Positions 47,276 to 55,742 of a stretch of 64,000 nucleotides of DNA are shown piece by piece. The notes under the pieces are model-generated. The model did not search any database. It saw only the letters and a program-made list of their open reading frames with translations, and had not been told where the DNA came from. The DNA is from Streptosporangium canum (lineage in GTDB: Bacteria; Actinomycetota; Actinomycetes; Streptosporangiales; Streptosporangiaceae), in assembly GCF_900113865.1 (NCBI RefSeq), contig NZ_FOQY01000023.1, positions 62,001-126,000 of the forward strand, given 5' to 3'. The first letter of the stretch is position 1. Every line of letters starts with the position of its first letter. The position numbers were made by a program, and so were the translations under genes.

Positions 47276-48043
47276 TTATCGGTGCAGATCCCGGATTCCA
47301 GCGAGCAACGTTGGCGCTAGTCCCGGTAGGGAAACAAGGATATCCGGCAATGAAGGGTCGCCCTGGTTATACGTCAGGGGCGAGCCGTCGATACGGCTGG
47401 CGTGGGCTCCGGCGGCGAGGGCCACGGCGACCGGCGCGGCGGAGTCCCATTCGTACTGACCACCGGCGTGCACGTAGGCCTCGACCTCGCCGGTGAGCAC
47501 CGCGGAGATCTTGGCGCCGGCCGATCCGATCGGGACCAGGTCGGCGCCGGCGAGGCGGGCCAGGTTCTGGACGAACTCCGGCGGCCGGGTCCGGCTGACC
47601 GCGATCCGCGGCCTGGCCTCCGGCCGGACGGCGGGCAGCACGGGGGGTTCGAGGGTCGACAGGGTCCGGCCCTGGGCGGGCAGCGCCACCGCCCCGGCGC
47701 TCAGCCCGCCGTTCTCCCAGAGCGCCACGTGGACCGCCCAGTCACCACGCCCCTCCTCGGCGAACTCGCGGGTGCCGTCCAGGGGGTCGACGATCCAGAC
47801 CCGCTCGGCCTTGAGGCGCCGGGGGTCGAGACGCTCTTCCCGGGTCGCCTCCTCCGACAGCACACTGTCACCTGGACGCAACCGCGCCAGGGCGTCCATC
47901 AGGAACACGTGCGCGGAGGCGTCGCCCTCCTTGCGGAGCGTGGAGGGGTCGGCGAACCCTTCCTTCTCCCGCAGGGCGAGCAGCCTCTCACCGGCCTCTG
48001 TCGCCAGGTCCGTGGCGAGAACGTGATCGTCGCGAATCGTCAT
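47276..48043 (-). CDS. cysQ: 3'(2'),5'-bisphosphate nucleotidase
   Basis: 255 residues, inositol-monophosphatase fold. Metal-binding motifs are SEEATREE, DPLDGTREF (near residue 85) and the C-terminal WDSAAPVAVALAAG. It hydrolyses PAP, the by-product of sulfotransferases, to AMP, relieving product inhibition. ATG 48043 shares a base with the stop of the glycosylphosphotransferase (TGATG), so translation is coupled to the first enzyme of polysaccharide assembly. The last 25 codons use unusually many A/T-ending codons. Confidence 0.88.
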   Translation of the reverse strand: MTIRDDHVLATDLATEAGERLLALREKEGFADPSTLRKEGDASAHVFLMDALARLRPGDSVLSEEATREERLDPRRLKAERVWIVDPLDGTREFAEEGRGDWAVHVALWENGGLSAGAVALPAQGRTLSTLEPPVLPAVRPEARPRIAVSRTRPPEFVQNLARLAGADLVPIGSAGAKISAVLTGEVEAYVHAGGQYEWDSAAPVAVALAAGAHASRIDGSPLTYNQGDPSLPDILVSLPGLAPTLLAGIRDLHR

Positions 48044-49527
48044 CAGTATGCTCCAGCCCCTCGCGCGACAGCCGACCAAGTCTTCCACAGGATCTGCAGG
48101 TCCAGCGTGAGGGACCAATTCTCCACATAACGCAAATCCAGCCGCACCGATTCCTCCCAAGATAGGTCAGATCGCCCACTTACTTGCCAAAGGCCGGTCA
48201 TCCCCGGCTTGACCAGCAGCCTGCGCCGGACGTCGTCGCCGTAACGGGCGACCTCGTCGGGCAGCGGAGGCCGGGGGCCGACCAGCGACATGTGACCGAG
48301 CAGCACATTGATCAACTGGGGCAGCTCGTCGAGGGAGTGACGGCGCAGCCGGGCGCCCAGCGGGGTCACCCGAGGATCCTTGCGAATCTTGAACAGCACG
48401 CCCTGTCCGTCTCCGGAGAGGTCGATCCGCTGCCGCTCGGCGTCGGCGCCCATCGTCCGGAACTTGTAGATCGTGAACTCGGTGCCGCCCCGGCCCACCC
48501 GGGTCTGCCGGAAGAACGCGGGCCCGGGACCCGACATCCGCACGGCCGCCACCAGGCCGACGAGGAGCGGCAGCAGCGCCACCAGCAGCAGCCCCGCCCC
48601 GACCCGGTCGAAGAGGTTCTTGACCACCTGGCGCAGGCCCGCGATCTCGGGGTGGTCCACGTGCAGCAGCGGCAGCCCGGCCGCCGGGCGGATCGTGATG
48701 CGCGGCCCGGCCACCTCCATCAGCGCCGGGGCGACGACCAGGTCGGTGTCGGTCTTCTCCAGACGCCAGGCCAGCCGCCGCAGCGCCAGGCCGTCCATCT
48801 CCGGGCAGGCCAGCACGGCCACGGTGTCGGCCGCGATCTGCCCGACCACGAGCGGGACGTCGGAGAGGTCGCCCAGGACCGGGACCCCCTCCACGTCGCC
48901 CATGCCGTCACGCGGCATGCAGACCCCCACGACCTCCATGCCGTGGTAGCGCTCCCGGCGGAACCGGCGGATCAGCTCGGCGGTCGCGGCCCGGTGGCCG
49001 ACCGTCACGACCCGCCGCATGCAGCGCCCGCGCGCCCGCCTCCGGTGCAGGGAGCGGCGCAGGCCGTAGCGCGCGAGGAGGGTGAGCAGCGTCGTCAGCG
49101 GCAGCGCCAGCACCACGTAGCCGCGGGCCACATCGGTCTTGGTCACGTAGGCGCCGACGGCGAGGGCGGCGGTGAGCATGAAACCGCACTGGAAGACCCG
49201 CTGGAACTCCTCCGGGCCCAGGCCGAACAGGCGGGGCTCGTAGGCGCGGTTCAGCGCGACCGCGCAGATCCAGACGGCGGGGAGCGCGGCGCTCAACATC
49301 ACGTAGGGAGTGACGTAGGGAGTAACCTCGCCGAAGCGGACGAACAGCGCCAGGAAGCCCGCGAGGGAGGCGGAGCCCATGTCGGCGGCGACGGCTCGCG
49401 CCCGGTATCCGCGCACCCAGCCCGGCATACGCGGACGGGTCGCCGGCACCGGTCTCGGCGTCGCCTGGACGACGGTAACGTCGCGCACGCGCTCCCCCTG
49501 CGTAGCCATTCGTGGACGGACAGTCAC
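48043..49527 (-). CDS. Polyprenyl glycosylphosphotransferase (exopolysaccharide initiation)
   Basis: About 494 residues. Four or five membrane helices and a central nucleotide-binding-like region are followed by the C-terminal sugar transferase domain: a membrane helix, then FTIYKFRTMGADAE and DELPQLINVLLGHMSLVGPRPP and the LLVKPGMTGLWQVSGRS ending. It places the first sugar-1-phosphate on undecaprenyl phosphate. Start at GTG 49527, or ATG 49509; neither has a clear ribosome-binding site. It heads the unit with cysQ-cysD-cysN and is divergent from the exonuclease gene by 33 bp. Confidence 0.88.
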   Translation of the reverse strand: MTVRPRMATQGERVRDVTVVQATPRPVPATRPRMPGWVRGYRARAVAADMGSASLAGFLALFVRFGEVTPYVTPYVMLSAALPAVWICAVALNRAYEPRLFGLGPEEFQRVFQCGFMLTAALAVGAYVTKTDVARGYVVLALPLTTLLTLLARYGLRRSLHRRRARGRCMRRVVTVGHRAATAELIRRFRRERYHGMEVVGVCMPRDGMGDVEGVPVLGDLSDVPLVVGQIAADTVAVLACPEMDGLALRRLAWRLEKTDTDLVVAPALMEVAGPRITIRPAAGLPLLHVDHPEIAGLRQVVKNLFDRVGAGLLLVALLPLLVGLVAAVRMSGPGPAFFRQTRVGRGGTEFTIYKFRTMGADAERQRIDLSGDGQGVLFKIRKDPRVTPLGARLRRHSLDELPQLINVLLGHMSLVGPRPPLPDEVARYGDDVRRRLLVKPGMTGLWQVSGRSDLSWEESVRLDLRYVENWSLTLDLQILWKTWSAVARGAGAY

Positions 49528-49560
49528 TGGATGTTAGCGGGCAGAAGAAAGGCCGGAGGG

Positions 49561-50130
49561 TTGAAGACCGAAACGTATATCTCTGTGGATATTGAAGCGG
49601 ATGGCCCGATCCCCGGGCCGTATTCGATGGTCAGCTTCGGCATGGCCGTGGCCGGGCGGATGACCGGGAAGGCCTTCGAACCCGTCGATCCGCAGATCCA
49701 CACCTTCTATGCCGAGCTGAAGCCGATCAGCGGGGACCACGTGCCCGAGGCGCTGGCCGTCAGCGGGCTCGACCGGGAGACGCTGATCCGCGAGGGCGCG
49801 GAGCCCTCCGCGGCGATGAAGGGCGCCGCCGGGTGGATCCGCGAGGTGTGCGGCAACAGCACTCCGGTGCTGGCGGCCTACCCGCTCGCCTACGACTGGA
49901 TGTGGATGTACTGGTACTTCATGCGCTTCGACGGCGTCTCACCGTTCGGGCACTCGCGCTGCCTGGACATCAAGACGCTCTACGCCGCCAAGGCGGGCGT
50001 GCCCATCGGCTGGGCCACCAAGCGGCAGATGCCCAGACACCTGCTCTCCTCGCGGCCGCACACCCACAACGCGCTCGACGACGCGATCGAGCAGGCGGAG
50101 CTGCTGCAGAACCTGATGGCCCTCACCTGA
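49561..50130 (+). CDS. DEDDh-type 3'-5' exonuclease-like protein
   Basis: 189 residues. The first acidic pair is in SVDIEADGPIPGPYSM (near residue 10), the middle Asp in YPLAYDWMWMYW, and the last motif is HNALDDAIEQAEL with His and Asp, completing DEDDh. Family members act on RNA or DNA ends; this short form is common in actinomycetes and unnamed. I choose TTG 49561 with AAAGG eight bases upstream. Promoters of this gene and the divergent glycosylphosphotransferase must overlap in 33 bp. Confidence 0.72.
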   Translation: MKTETYISVDIEADGPIPGPYSMVSFGMAVAGRMTGKAFEPVDPQIHTFYAELKPISGDHVPEALAVSGLDRETLIREGAEPSAAMKGAAGWIREVCGNSTPVLAAYPLAYDWMWMYWYFMRFDGVSPFGHSRCLDIKTLYAAKAGVPIGWATKRQMPRHLLSSRPHTHNALDDAIEQAELLQNLMALT

Positions 50131-50142
50131 GCGCGCCGCCGG

Positions 50143-50739
50143 CTACCTGGGAGGTCCGGAGACGTTCAGGTCGCCGGCGTGGAAGGTGTTCTGGGTCGGC
50201 TCAAGGCCCGAGGTGATCAGCGACTCGACCATGTCGGCCGCCCGGTCGACCAGGAACGGCAGGTCCTTGCGCTCGGCGGTGGCGAAGTCCCGCAGGACGT
50301 AGGCGGCGGCGTCCATCCGGCCGGGCGGGCGGCCGATGCCGAACCGCACCCGCAGGTAGTCCTTGGTGGCCAGGGACTTGGTGATCGACTTCAGTCCGTT
50401 GTGACCGTTGTCCCCGCCGCCCAGCTTGGCCCGGAGCGCGCCGTAGGGGATGTCCAGCTCGTCGTGGACCGCGATCACGCGCGCCGGGTCCACCTTGTAG
50501 AAGTCGGCCAGGGCCTTGACCGGTCCGCCCGAGAGGTTCATGAAGGACAGGGGCTTGGCCAGCACCGCCGGGGCGCCCGCCAGGCGGCCCTCCAGCACCT
50601 CGGCCCGCGACCTGTGGACCTTGAAGCGCCCGCCGGCCCGCGCGGCGAGCTCGTCGAGCACCATGAAACCCGCATTGTGCCGGTTCCCGGCATACTCCGG
50701 CCCGGGATTCCCCAGGCCAACGACCAACCAGCGGTCCAC
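50143..50739 (-). CDS. pth: Peptidyl-tRNA hydrolase
   Basis: 198 residues. Signature [18 protein letters not shown] at the N-terminus holds the catalytic His and Asn, followed by FMNLSGGPV and HDELDIPYG, then [12 protein letters not shown]. It releases tRNA from dropped-off peptidyl-tRNA. GTG 50739 has AAGGGATG before it, better than ATG 50748. It follows rplY by 73 bp, as in mycobacteria, with a hairpin between. Confidence 0.94.
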   Translation of the reverse strand: MDRWLVVGLGNPGPEYAGNRHNAGFMVLDELAARAGGRFKVHRSRAEVLEGRLAGAPAVLAKPLSFMNLSGGPVKALADFYKVDPARVIAVHDELDIPYGALRAKLGGGDNGHNGLKSITKSLATKDYLRVRFGIGRPPGRMDAAAYVLRDFATAERKDLPFLVDRAADMVESLITSGLEPTQNTFHAGDLNVSGPPR

Positions 50740-50762
50740 GGTCGGCATCCCTTCATATGCGC

Positions 50763-50794
50763 GTCAGGGCAGCCCGGTGCCGGACTGCCCTGAC
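50763..50794 (-). terminator. Hairpin between rplY and pth
   Basis: Arms gtcagggcag and ctgccctgac (10 bp) enclose an inner ccgg/ccgg pair. It lies about 20 bases after the rplY stop. No T-run. Confidence 0.55.
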
Positions 50795-50811
50795 AGGTGT
50801 AGCAGAGAAAA

Positions 50812-51420
50812 CTACTCGGCGGCCTCGGCGGACTCGCCCTCGGCGGCCGCAGCGGGCTCACCCTCGGCGGCCTCGGCCTCCGGCTCGGCGGTCGGCGCCG
50901 CGGTGACGTGCAGGACCAGCGTCTCCGGGTCGGCGATCAGGCTGGTGCCCTCGGGCAGCTTCAGGTCGCCGGCCGTGAACTGGGTGCCGATCTCCATGCC
51001 CTCGACGTCGACCTCGACGCCCGTCGGGATGTGGGTGGCCTCGGACTCGACCGAGACGGAGACGAGCTGCTGGTCGAGGATGCCGTCGGCCACCTCGCCC
51101 ACCACGGTGACGGGGATGTCGATGGTGACCTTCTCGCCGCGCTTGACGAGGAGGAGGTCGACGTGCTCCAGGAAGCCCTTGATCGGGTCGCGCTGGACGC
51201 CCTTGGGCAGGGCCAGCTCGGCGGCCGCGCCCTCGAGGCGGATCAGCACGTTCGGCGTGCGCAGGGCGAGCAGGAGCTCGTGACCCGGGAGGGTCAGGTG
51301 CTGCGGGTCCGTGCCGTGCCCGTAGAGGACGACGGGAACCTTGTTCTCGCGACGGATCTTGCGAGCGGCGCCCTTGCCGAACTCGTTGCGCGACTCGGCC
51401 TTGATGACTACTTCGGACAC
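50812..51420 (-). CDS. rplY: Ribosomal protein L25 / general stress protein Ctc
   Basis: 202 residues. An L25 domain binding 5S rRNA (SEVVIKAESRNEFGKGAARKIRR at the start, only the first part shown here as SEVVIKAESR) is followed by the TL5/Ctc C-terminal beta domain and an acidic Ala/Glu tail. GTG 51420 has AGGAGATC before it. Placed between prs and pth as in mycobacteria. Confidence 0.93.
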   Translation of the reverse strand: MSEVVIKAESRNEFGKGAARKIRRENKVPVVLYGHGTDPQHLTLPGHELLLALRTPNVLIRLEGAAAELALPKGVQRDPIKGFLEHVDLLLVKRGEKVTIDIPVTVVGEVADGILDQQLVSVSVESEATHIPTGVEVDVEGMEIGTQFTAGDLKLPEGTSLIADPETLVLHVTAAPTAEPEAEAAEGEPAAAAEGESAEAAE

Positions 51421-51583
51421 GACGGATCTCCTAGGGATCTTCGACGGATGGAAAGGTGCGTTCCCCCTCACCCGCCCTAGCGGAAGGCGTTACGAACGCA
51501 CGCAATCTGCATAGCCTACCGGTGTATTGCCGGGCTCCGCCCCGCGACGCGGGGTCACGGCGCCCGGCGCCCTCCCTCGCGGG

Positions 51584-52561
51584 TCAGCTGTCGCCCTCGA
51601 ACAGGCTCGTCACCGAGCCGTCGCTGAAGACCTCGGTGATCGCGCGGGCGATCAGCGGGGCGATCGACAGCACGGTGAGCTTGTCGAACCTCTTCTCCTC
51701 GGCGAGCGGCAGCGTGTTGGTGACGATCACCTCGGAGATCTTGGAGTTCTTCAGCCGGTCCACCGCCGGGTCGGAGAACACCGCGTGGGTGGCGGCCACG
51801 AGCACGTTGGTGGCGCCCTGCTCGTACAGCGCGTCGGCCGCCTTGCAGATCGTGCCCGCGGTGTCGATCATGTCGTCGATCAGCACGCAGGTACGGCCGC
51901 GCACCTTGCCGACGACCTCGCTCACCTTCACCTGGTTGGCGACGTCGAGATCACGGCGCTTGTGGATGAAGGCCAGCGGGGTGCCCAGCGTGTCGGCCCA
52001 CCGCTCCGACAGCCGCACCCGGCCGGTGTCGGGCGAGACGATCGTGGTCGTCTCCAGGTCGAGCTTGTCCTTGAGGTAGTTGAACAGCACCGGCATGGCG
52101 AACAGGTGGTCCACCGGGCCGTCGAAGAAGCCCTGGATCTGGGAGGTGTGCAGGTCGATCGACATCAGCCGGTCGGCGCCCGCGGTCTTGAACATGTCGG
52201 CCATCAGGCGGGCGGTGATCGGCTCGCGGCCCCGGCCCTTCTTGTCCTGGCGGGCGTAGCCGAAGAACGGCATGATCACGGTGATCCGCTTGGCGGAGGC
52301 GCGCTTGAGCGCGTCCACCATGATCAGCTGCTCCATGATCCACTTGTTGATGGGCCCGGTGTGGCTCTGGATGACGAACGCGTCACATCCCCGGACCGAC
52401 TCCAGGTAGCGGGCATAGATCTCGCCGTTGGCGAAGTCACGCAGCGCGGTGGGGGTCATCTCCACCCCGAGATGGCTGGCCACCTCCGCCGCGAGATCCG
52501 GATGCGCGCGCCCGGAGAAGAACATCAGGTTCTTCTCGCCGGTCTGCTTGATGCCACTCAC
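51584..52561 (-). CDS. prs: Ribose-phosphate pyrophosphokinase
   Basis: 325 residues of PRPP synthetase. Recognised: FSGRAHPDLAAEV at the start, the flexible loop FFGYARQDKKGRGREPI near residue 100, and the PRPP-binding VLIDDMIDTAGT near residue 225. It makes PRPP from ribose-5-phosphate and ATP. GTG 52561 overlaps the glmU stop by four bases and has GGGGAG upstream, so glmU-prs are coupled. The C-terminus ends FEGDS. Confidence 0.95.
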   Translation of the reverse strand: MSGIKQTGEKNLMFFSGRAHPDLAAEVASHLGVEMTPTALRDFANGEIYARYLESVRGCDAFVIQSHTGPINKWIMEQLIMVDALKRASAKRITVIMPFFGYARQDKKGRGREPITARLMADMFKTAGADRLMSIDLHTSQIQGFFDGPVDHLFAMPVLFNYLKDKLDLETTTIVSPDTGRVRLSERWADTLGTPLAFIHKRRDLDVANQVKVSEVVGKVRGRTCVLIDDMIDTAGTICKAADALYEQGATNVLVAATHAVFSDPAVDRLKNSKISEVIVTNTLPLAEEKRFDKLTVLSIAPLIARAITEVFSDGSVTSLFEGDS

Positions 52562-54009
52562 GACTTGCTCCCCTGCTGATTCCCGGTCTCGGCGGCCCGC
52601 AGCGCCGCCTCGGCCGATTTGGTGCCCGCGCGCCTGCGCGCGACCCACCCTTCAATGTTGCGCTGCCGTCCCCGGGCCACGCCGATCGCCCCTGGCGGGA
52701 CGTCGTTGTCGATGACCGAGCCCGCGGCAGTGTAGGCGCCGTCGCCGATGTTCACCGGCGCGACGAGCATGGTGTCGCACCCGACGAAGGCGTGCTCGCC
52801 CACCGTCGTGCGGCGCTTGTTGACCCCGTCGTAGTTGACGAAGATCGTCGAGGCGCCGATGTTGGCCCCGGCGCCGATCGTGGCGTCGCCGACGTATGTC
52901 AGGTGGGGAACCTTCGCACCCTCGCCCACCTGCGCGTTCTTCATCTCGACGTAGGTCCCGGCCTTGGCCTTGCGGGCCAGCACGGTGCCGGGCCGCAGGT
53001 AGGCGTAGGGCCCCACCAGAGCCTCGGGGCCGATCTCGGCCTCGACGCAGACGGCGTTGCGGACCACCGCGCCCGCGCCGACGACCGTGTCGGTCAGCGT
53101 CGTGGCCGGGCCGATCTCGGCGCCCTCGGCGACGGCCGTACGGCCGTGCAGCTGGGTGCCGGGATGGATCACCACGTCCTGTTCCAGGGTCACGTCCACG
53201 TCCACCCACGTGGTGGCCGGGTCGACCACCGTGACCCCCGCGCGCATGTGGGTCTCCAGCAGTCGGGAGTTGAGCACCTCGCGGGCGAAGGCGAGTTGCA
53301 CGCGGTCGTTGACGCCCTCCACCTCGACGTAGTCGGCCGCGATGTGCGCGCCGACGCGGTGACCGTCCTCCCTCAGGATGGACAGGACGTCGGTGAGGTA
53401 CTCCTCGCCCTGGACGTTGGAGGTGGACACCCGCTTGACGGCGTCGGCCAGCAGGGGCCCGTCGAAGGCGTAGACCCCGGAGTTCATCTCCCGGATCGCC
53501 CGCTGCTCGGGGCTGGCGTCCTTCTCCTCGACGATCTCCAGGACCGCCCCCGTGGTGTCACGGATGATCCGGCCGTAGCCGTACGGGTTGGGGACCTCGG
53601 CGGTGAGGACGGTGACGGCGTTGCCGTCCCGCCCGTGCCGCTCCAGGAGCGTGGCGAGGGTCTCGGCGCGCAGCAACGGCGTGTCCCCGTAGGTCACCAG
53701 GACGGTGCCGTCGATGCCTCCGGTTGTTTCCAGCACGATCCTGACGGCGTGGCCGGTCCCCCTCTGCTCGGCCTGTACGACCGCCTGCGCGTCGGGGCTG
53801 GTCCGCGTCAGGTGCGCCTGGACCCGCTCTCGTTCGTGACCTATGACAACAATGAGCCGCTCGGGTTCGAGACCTCGAGCGGCGGTGAGCATGTGGTCGA
53901 CCAGGGTACGGCCGCACAGCTCATGCAGGATCTTGGGCGTTTTCGACTTCATCCGGGTTCCCTCGCCTGCGGCGAGGACGATGACGGCGGCCGGGCGCGG
54001 CACACTCAC
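52558..54009 (-). CDS. glmU: Bifunctional GlmU (acetyltransferase/uridyltransferase)
   Basis: 483 residues. The N-terminal pyrophosphorylase domain has LAAGEGTRMKSKTPK (from residue 13) and the GDTPLL region; the C-terminal left-handed beta-helix carries repeated hexapeptides with acetyltransferase residues. It makes UDP-GlcNAc, the precursor for peptidoglycan and perhaps the nearby glycan. GTG 54009 is eight bases after GGGAG. A Lys/Ala-rich tail ends the protein. Confidence 0.95.
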   Translation of the reverse strand: MSVPRPAAVIVLAAGEGTRMKSKTPKILHELCGRTLVDHMLTAARGLEPERLIVVIGHERERVQAHLTRTSPDAQAVVQAEQRGTGHAVRIVLETTGGIDGTVLVTYGDTPLLRAETLATLLERHGRDGNAVTVLTAEVPNPYGYGRIIRDTTGAVLEIVEEKDASPEQRAIREMNSGVYAFDGPLLADAVKRVSTSNVQGEEYLTDVLSILREDGHRVGAHIAADYVEVEGVNDRVQLAFAREVLNSRLLETHMRAGVTVVDPATTWVDVDVTLEQDVVIHPGTQLHGRTAVAEGAEIGPATTLTDTVVGAGAVVRNAVCVEAEIGPEALVGPYAYLRPGTVLARKAKAGTYVEMKNAQVGEGAKVPHLTYVGDATIGAGANIGASTIFVNYDGVNKRRTTVGEHAFVGCDTMLVAPVNIGDGAYTAAGSVIDNDVPPGAIGVARGRQRNIEGWVARRRAGTKSAEAALRAAETGNQQGSKS

Positions 54010-54172
54010 GGACGAGGCTCCCTCGGCGTCGCGGCTGAGACATGACAAAGCGGGATGCCAGATGGCTACCACGAGGGCATCGCCTGGTCACCCACTCGAC
54101 AACGTGAGGATACCTTCCCCGCCGAGAACCCACCCAGCCGACCAGCCCGATCAATAAAACGGATGTAAGGGA

Positions 54173-54247
54173 TGGCTCCGGCACCAGGACTCGAACCTGG
54201 ACAACAAGGACCAAAACCTTGCGGGCTGCCAATTACCCAATGCCGGA
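54173..54247 (-). tRNA. tRNA-Gln (UUG)
   Basis: Minus-strand cloverleaf: acceptor TCCGGCA/TGCCGGA, anticodon stem CAAGG/CCTTG with loop TTTTGGT giving anticodon UUG, and T loop TTCGAGT. Discriminator G and an encoded CCA follow. It lies upstream of glmU on the same strand. Confidence 0.95.
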
Positions 54248-54571
54248 TCAACCTGGCGGATCGAACGGGGTCCGAACGCCCGGCCCCCCTACGATACCGA
54301 GCCCTTGATATCAAACGCGCCTCGTTTTGGGTCTCCATCGACCATAGAGGCGATCAAGTGGGGGAACGATCGCTCGCAGACGGCGGCGGACACACCGTTT
54401 AGCAGGTCAAGCCGGTGGTAGACAAGACATGAAACCACTACGGGATCCACCGGTGAGAGTCAGCTTCCCTCCATTAGTTACTTAGGGATTCCTAACTTAC
54501 GATGGCGTAGGTTACGGTGGCGTAGCCAGTCGAAGCCCACCATTTTTCACCGAGCCTCCGCGAGGTAGCGC
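54248..54571. promoter_or_regulatory. Spacer with repeats before the desaturase
   Basis: No gene is supported in this 324-bp stretch. Close to the desaturase are a short inverted repeat ttagg-gatt-cctaa (54482-54495) and two tandem 15-bp units ttacgatggcgtagg / ttacggtggcgtagc (54497-54526). They lie about 45-90 bases before the start and may be operator sites, perhaps for the downstream TetR-type protein. Confidence 0.5.
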
Positions 54572-55513
54572 ATGACCGTCACGGCAGAACGCCCTGCTCC
54601 GGGCCCCAAACCAGACGCCGATCCCGAGCCGAAGACCAAACCCGAGATCATCGTCTTCGGGGTGATCGTGGCCGCGCCGCTGATCGCCCTGATCGCCGCC
54701 GTTCCCTTCGCCTGGGGATGGGGGCTGGGCTGGAGCGACATCGTGATCGCCGGCGTCTTCTACGTCATCACCGGCCTGGGCGTGACCGTCGGCCTGCACC
54801 GCCACTTCACCCACGGCTCCTTCAAGGCCAAGCGCCCGCTGAAGCTCGCGCTGGGCGTCGCCGGCAGCCTCTCCCTGGAGATGTCGGTGCTGGACTGGGT
54901 GGCCACCCACCGCAAGCACCACAAGTTCTCCGACAAGGAGGGGGACCCGCACTCGCCGTGGCGGTTCGGGACCGGCTTCCGGGCCGTGACCAAGGGGCTG
55001 CTCTGGGCGCATATGGGCTGGCTGTTCGAGACCGACCGGGCCAACCGTGAGAAGTACGCCCCGGACCTGGTCAAGGACCCGGACATCGTCAAGCTCCACA
55101 AATACTTCCCGGTGCTGGCGATCACCTCGCTGGTGCTCCCCGGGCTGCTGGGCGGCCTGCTGACCATGTCGTGGTGGGGCATGGCGACCGGCTTCTTCTG
55201 GGGCACGCTGGTCCGGATCGGGCTGCTGCACCACGTGACCTGGTCGATCAACTCCATCTGCCACGTCTTCGGCGAAGAGGTCTTCGAGTCGCGCGACAAG
55301 TCGCGCAACGTCTGGTGGCTGGCCATCCCCTCGTTCGGCGAGTCCTGGCACAACCTGCATCACTCCGACCCCACCTGCGCCCGGCACGGCGCGCTCAAGG
55401 GCCAGATCGACCTCAGCGCGGGCGTGATCCGCTGGTTCGAGAAGGCCGGCTGGGCCTACGACGTCCGCTGGCCGACTCCCGAGCGGCTGGCGGCGAAGCG
55501 CATTGCCGCCTGA
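54572..55513 (+). CDS. Membrane fatty-acid (acyl-CoA) desaturase
   Basis: 313 residues with four main membrane helices and the three histidine boxes of delta-9 desaturases: HRHFTH (near residue 76), HRKHH (near residue 113) and NLHHSD (near residue 264), which bind the di-iron site. It introduces a double bond into saturated acyl chains to keep membranes fluid. GAGGTAG precedes ATG 54572. The following TetR-family gene may control it. Confidence 0.9.
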   Translation: MTVTAERPAPGPKPDADPEPKTKPEIIVFGVIVAAPLIALIAAVPFAWGWGLGWSDIVIAGVFYVITGLGVTVGLHRHFTHGSFKAKRPLKLALGVAGSLSLEMSVLDWVATHRKHHKFSDKEGDPHSPWRFGTGFRAVTKGLLWAHMGWLFETDRANREKYAPDLVKDPDIVKLHKYFPVLAITSLVLPGLLGGLLTMSWWGMATGFFWGTLVRIGLLHHVTWSINSICHVFGEEVFESRDKSRNVWWLAIPSFGESWHNLHHSDPTCARHGALKGQIDLSAGVIRWFEKAGWAYDVRWPTPERLAAKRIAA

Positions 55514-55524
55514 CGGCTCTACGG

Positions 55525-55542
55525 GGGCCGCCCTGGCGGCCC
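55525..55542 (+). terminator. Short hairpin after the desaturase
   Basis: gggccgcc-ct-ggcggccc is self-complementary and lies 12 bases after the stop at 55513. A related copy (aggccgccccggcggcccgg) is near 55679-55698. The 229 bp up to the TetR gene hold no other feature. Confidence 0.45.
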
Positions 55543-55742
55543 GCGTACCCCCCACCCCATCCGACAGTCCCACGGAGACCGCCTCGCCGGCCCGCGCCAC
55601 GCCCGCCCCGCCCAGGAGCCCCGTAGGGGCCGCTCCGGCATCCGGCGCCGCGCCGGCACCGCCCGGCGATGGCACGGAGGCCGCCCCGGCGGCCCGGAGC
55701 GTGGTTCCCGCCTCACAACCGGGGAGCGCCATTATTAGAACC

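Noticed and set aside
31491-49527. Glycan locus as a recent mobile island
   Set aside because: No integrase, transposase or att repeat is visible and base composition is like the neighbours, apart from a few A/T-richer spots.
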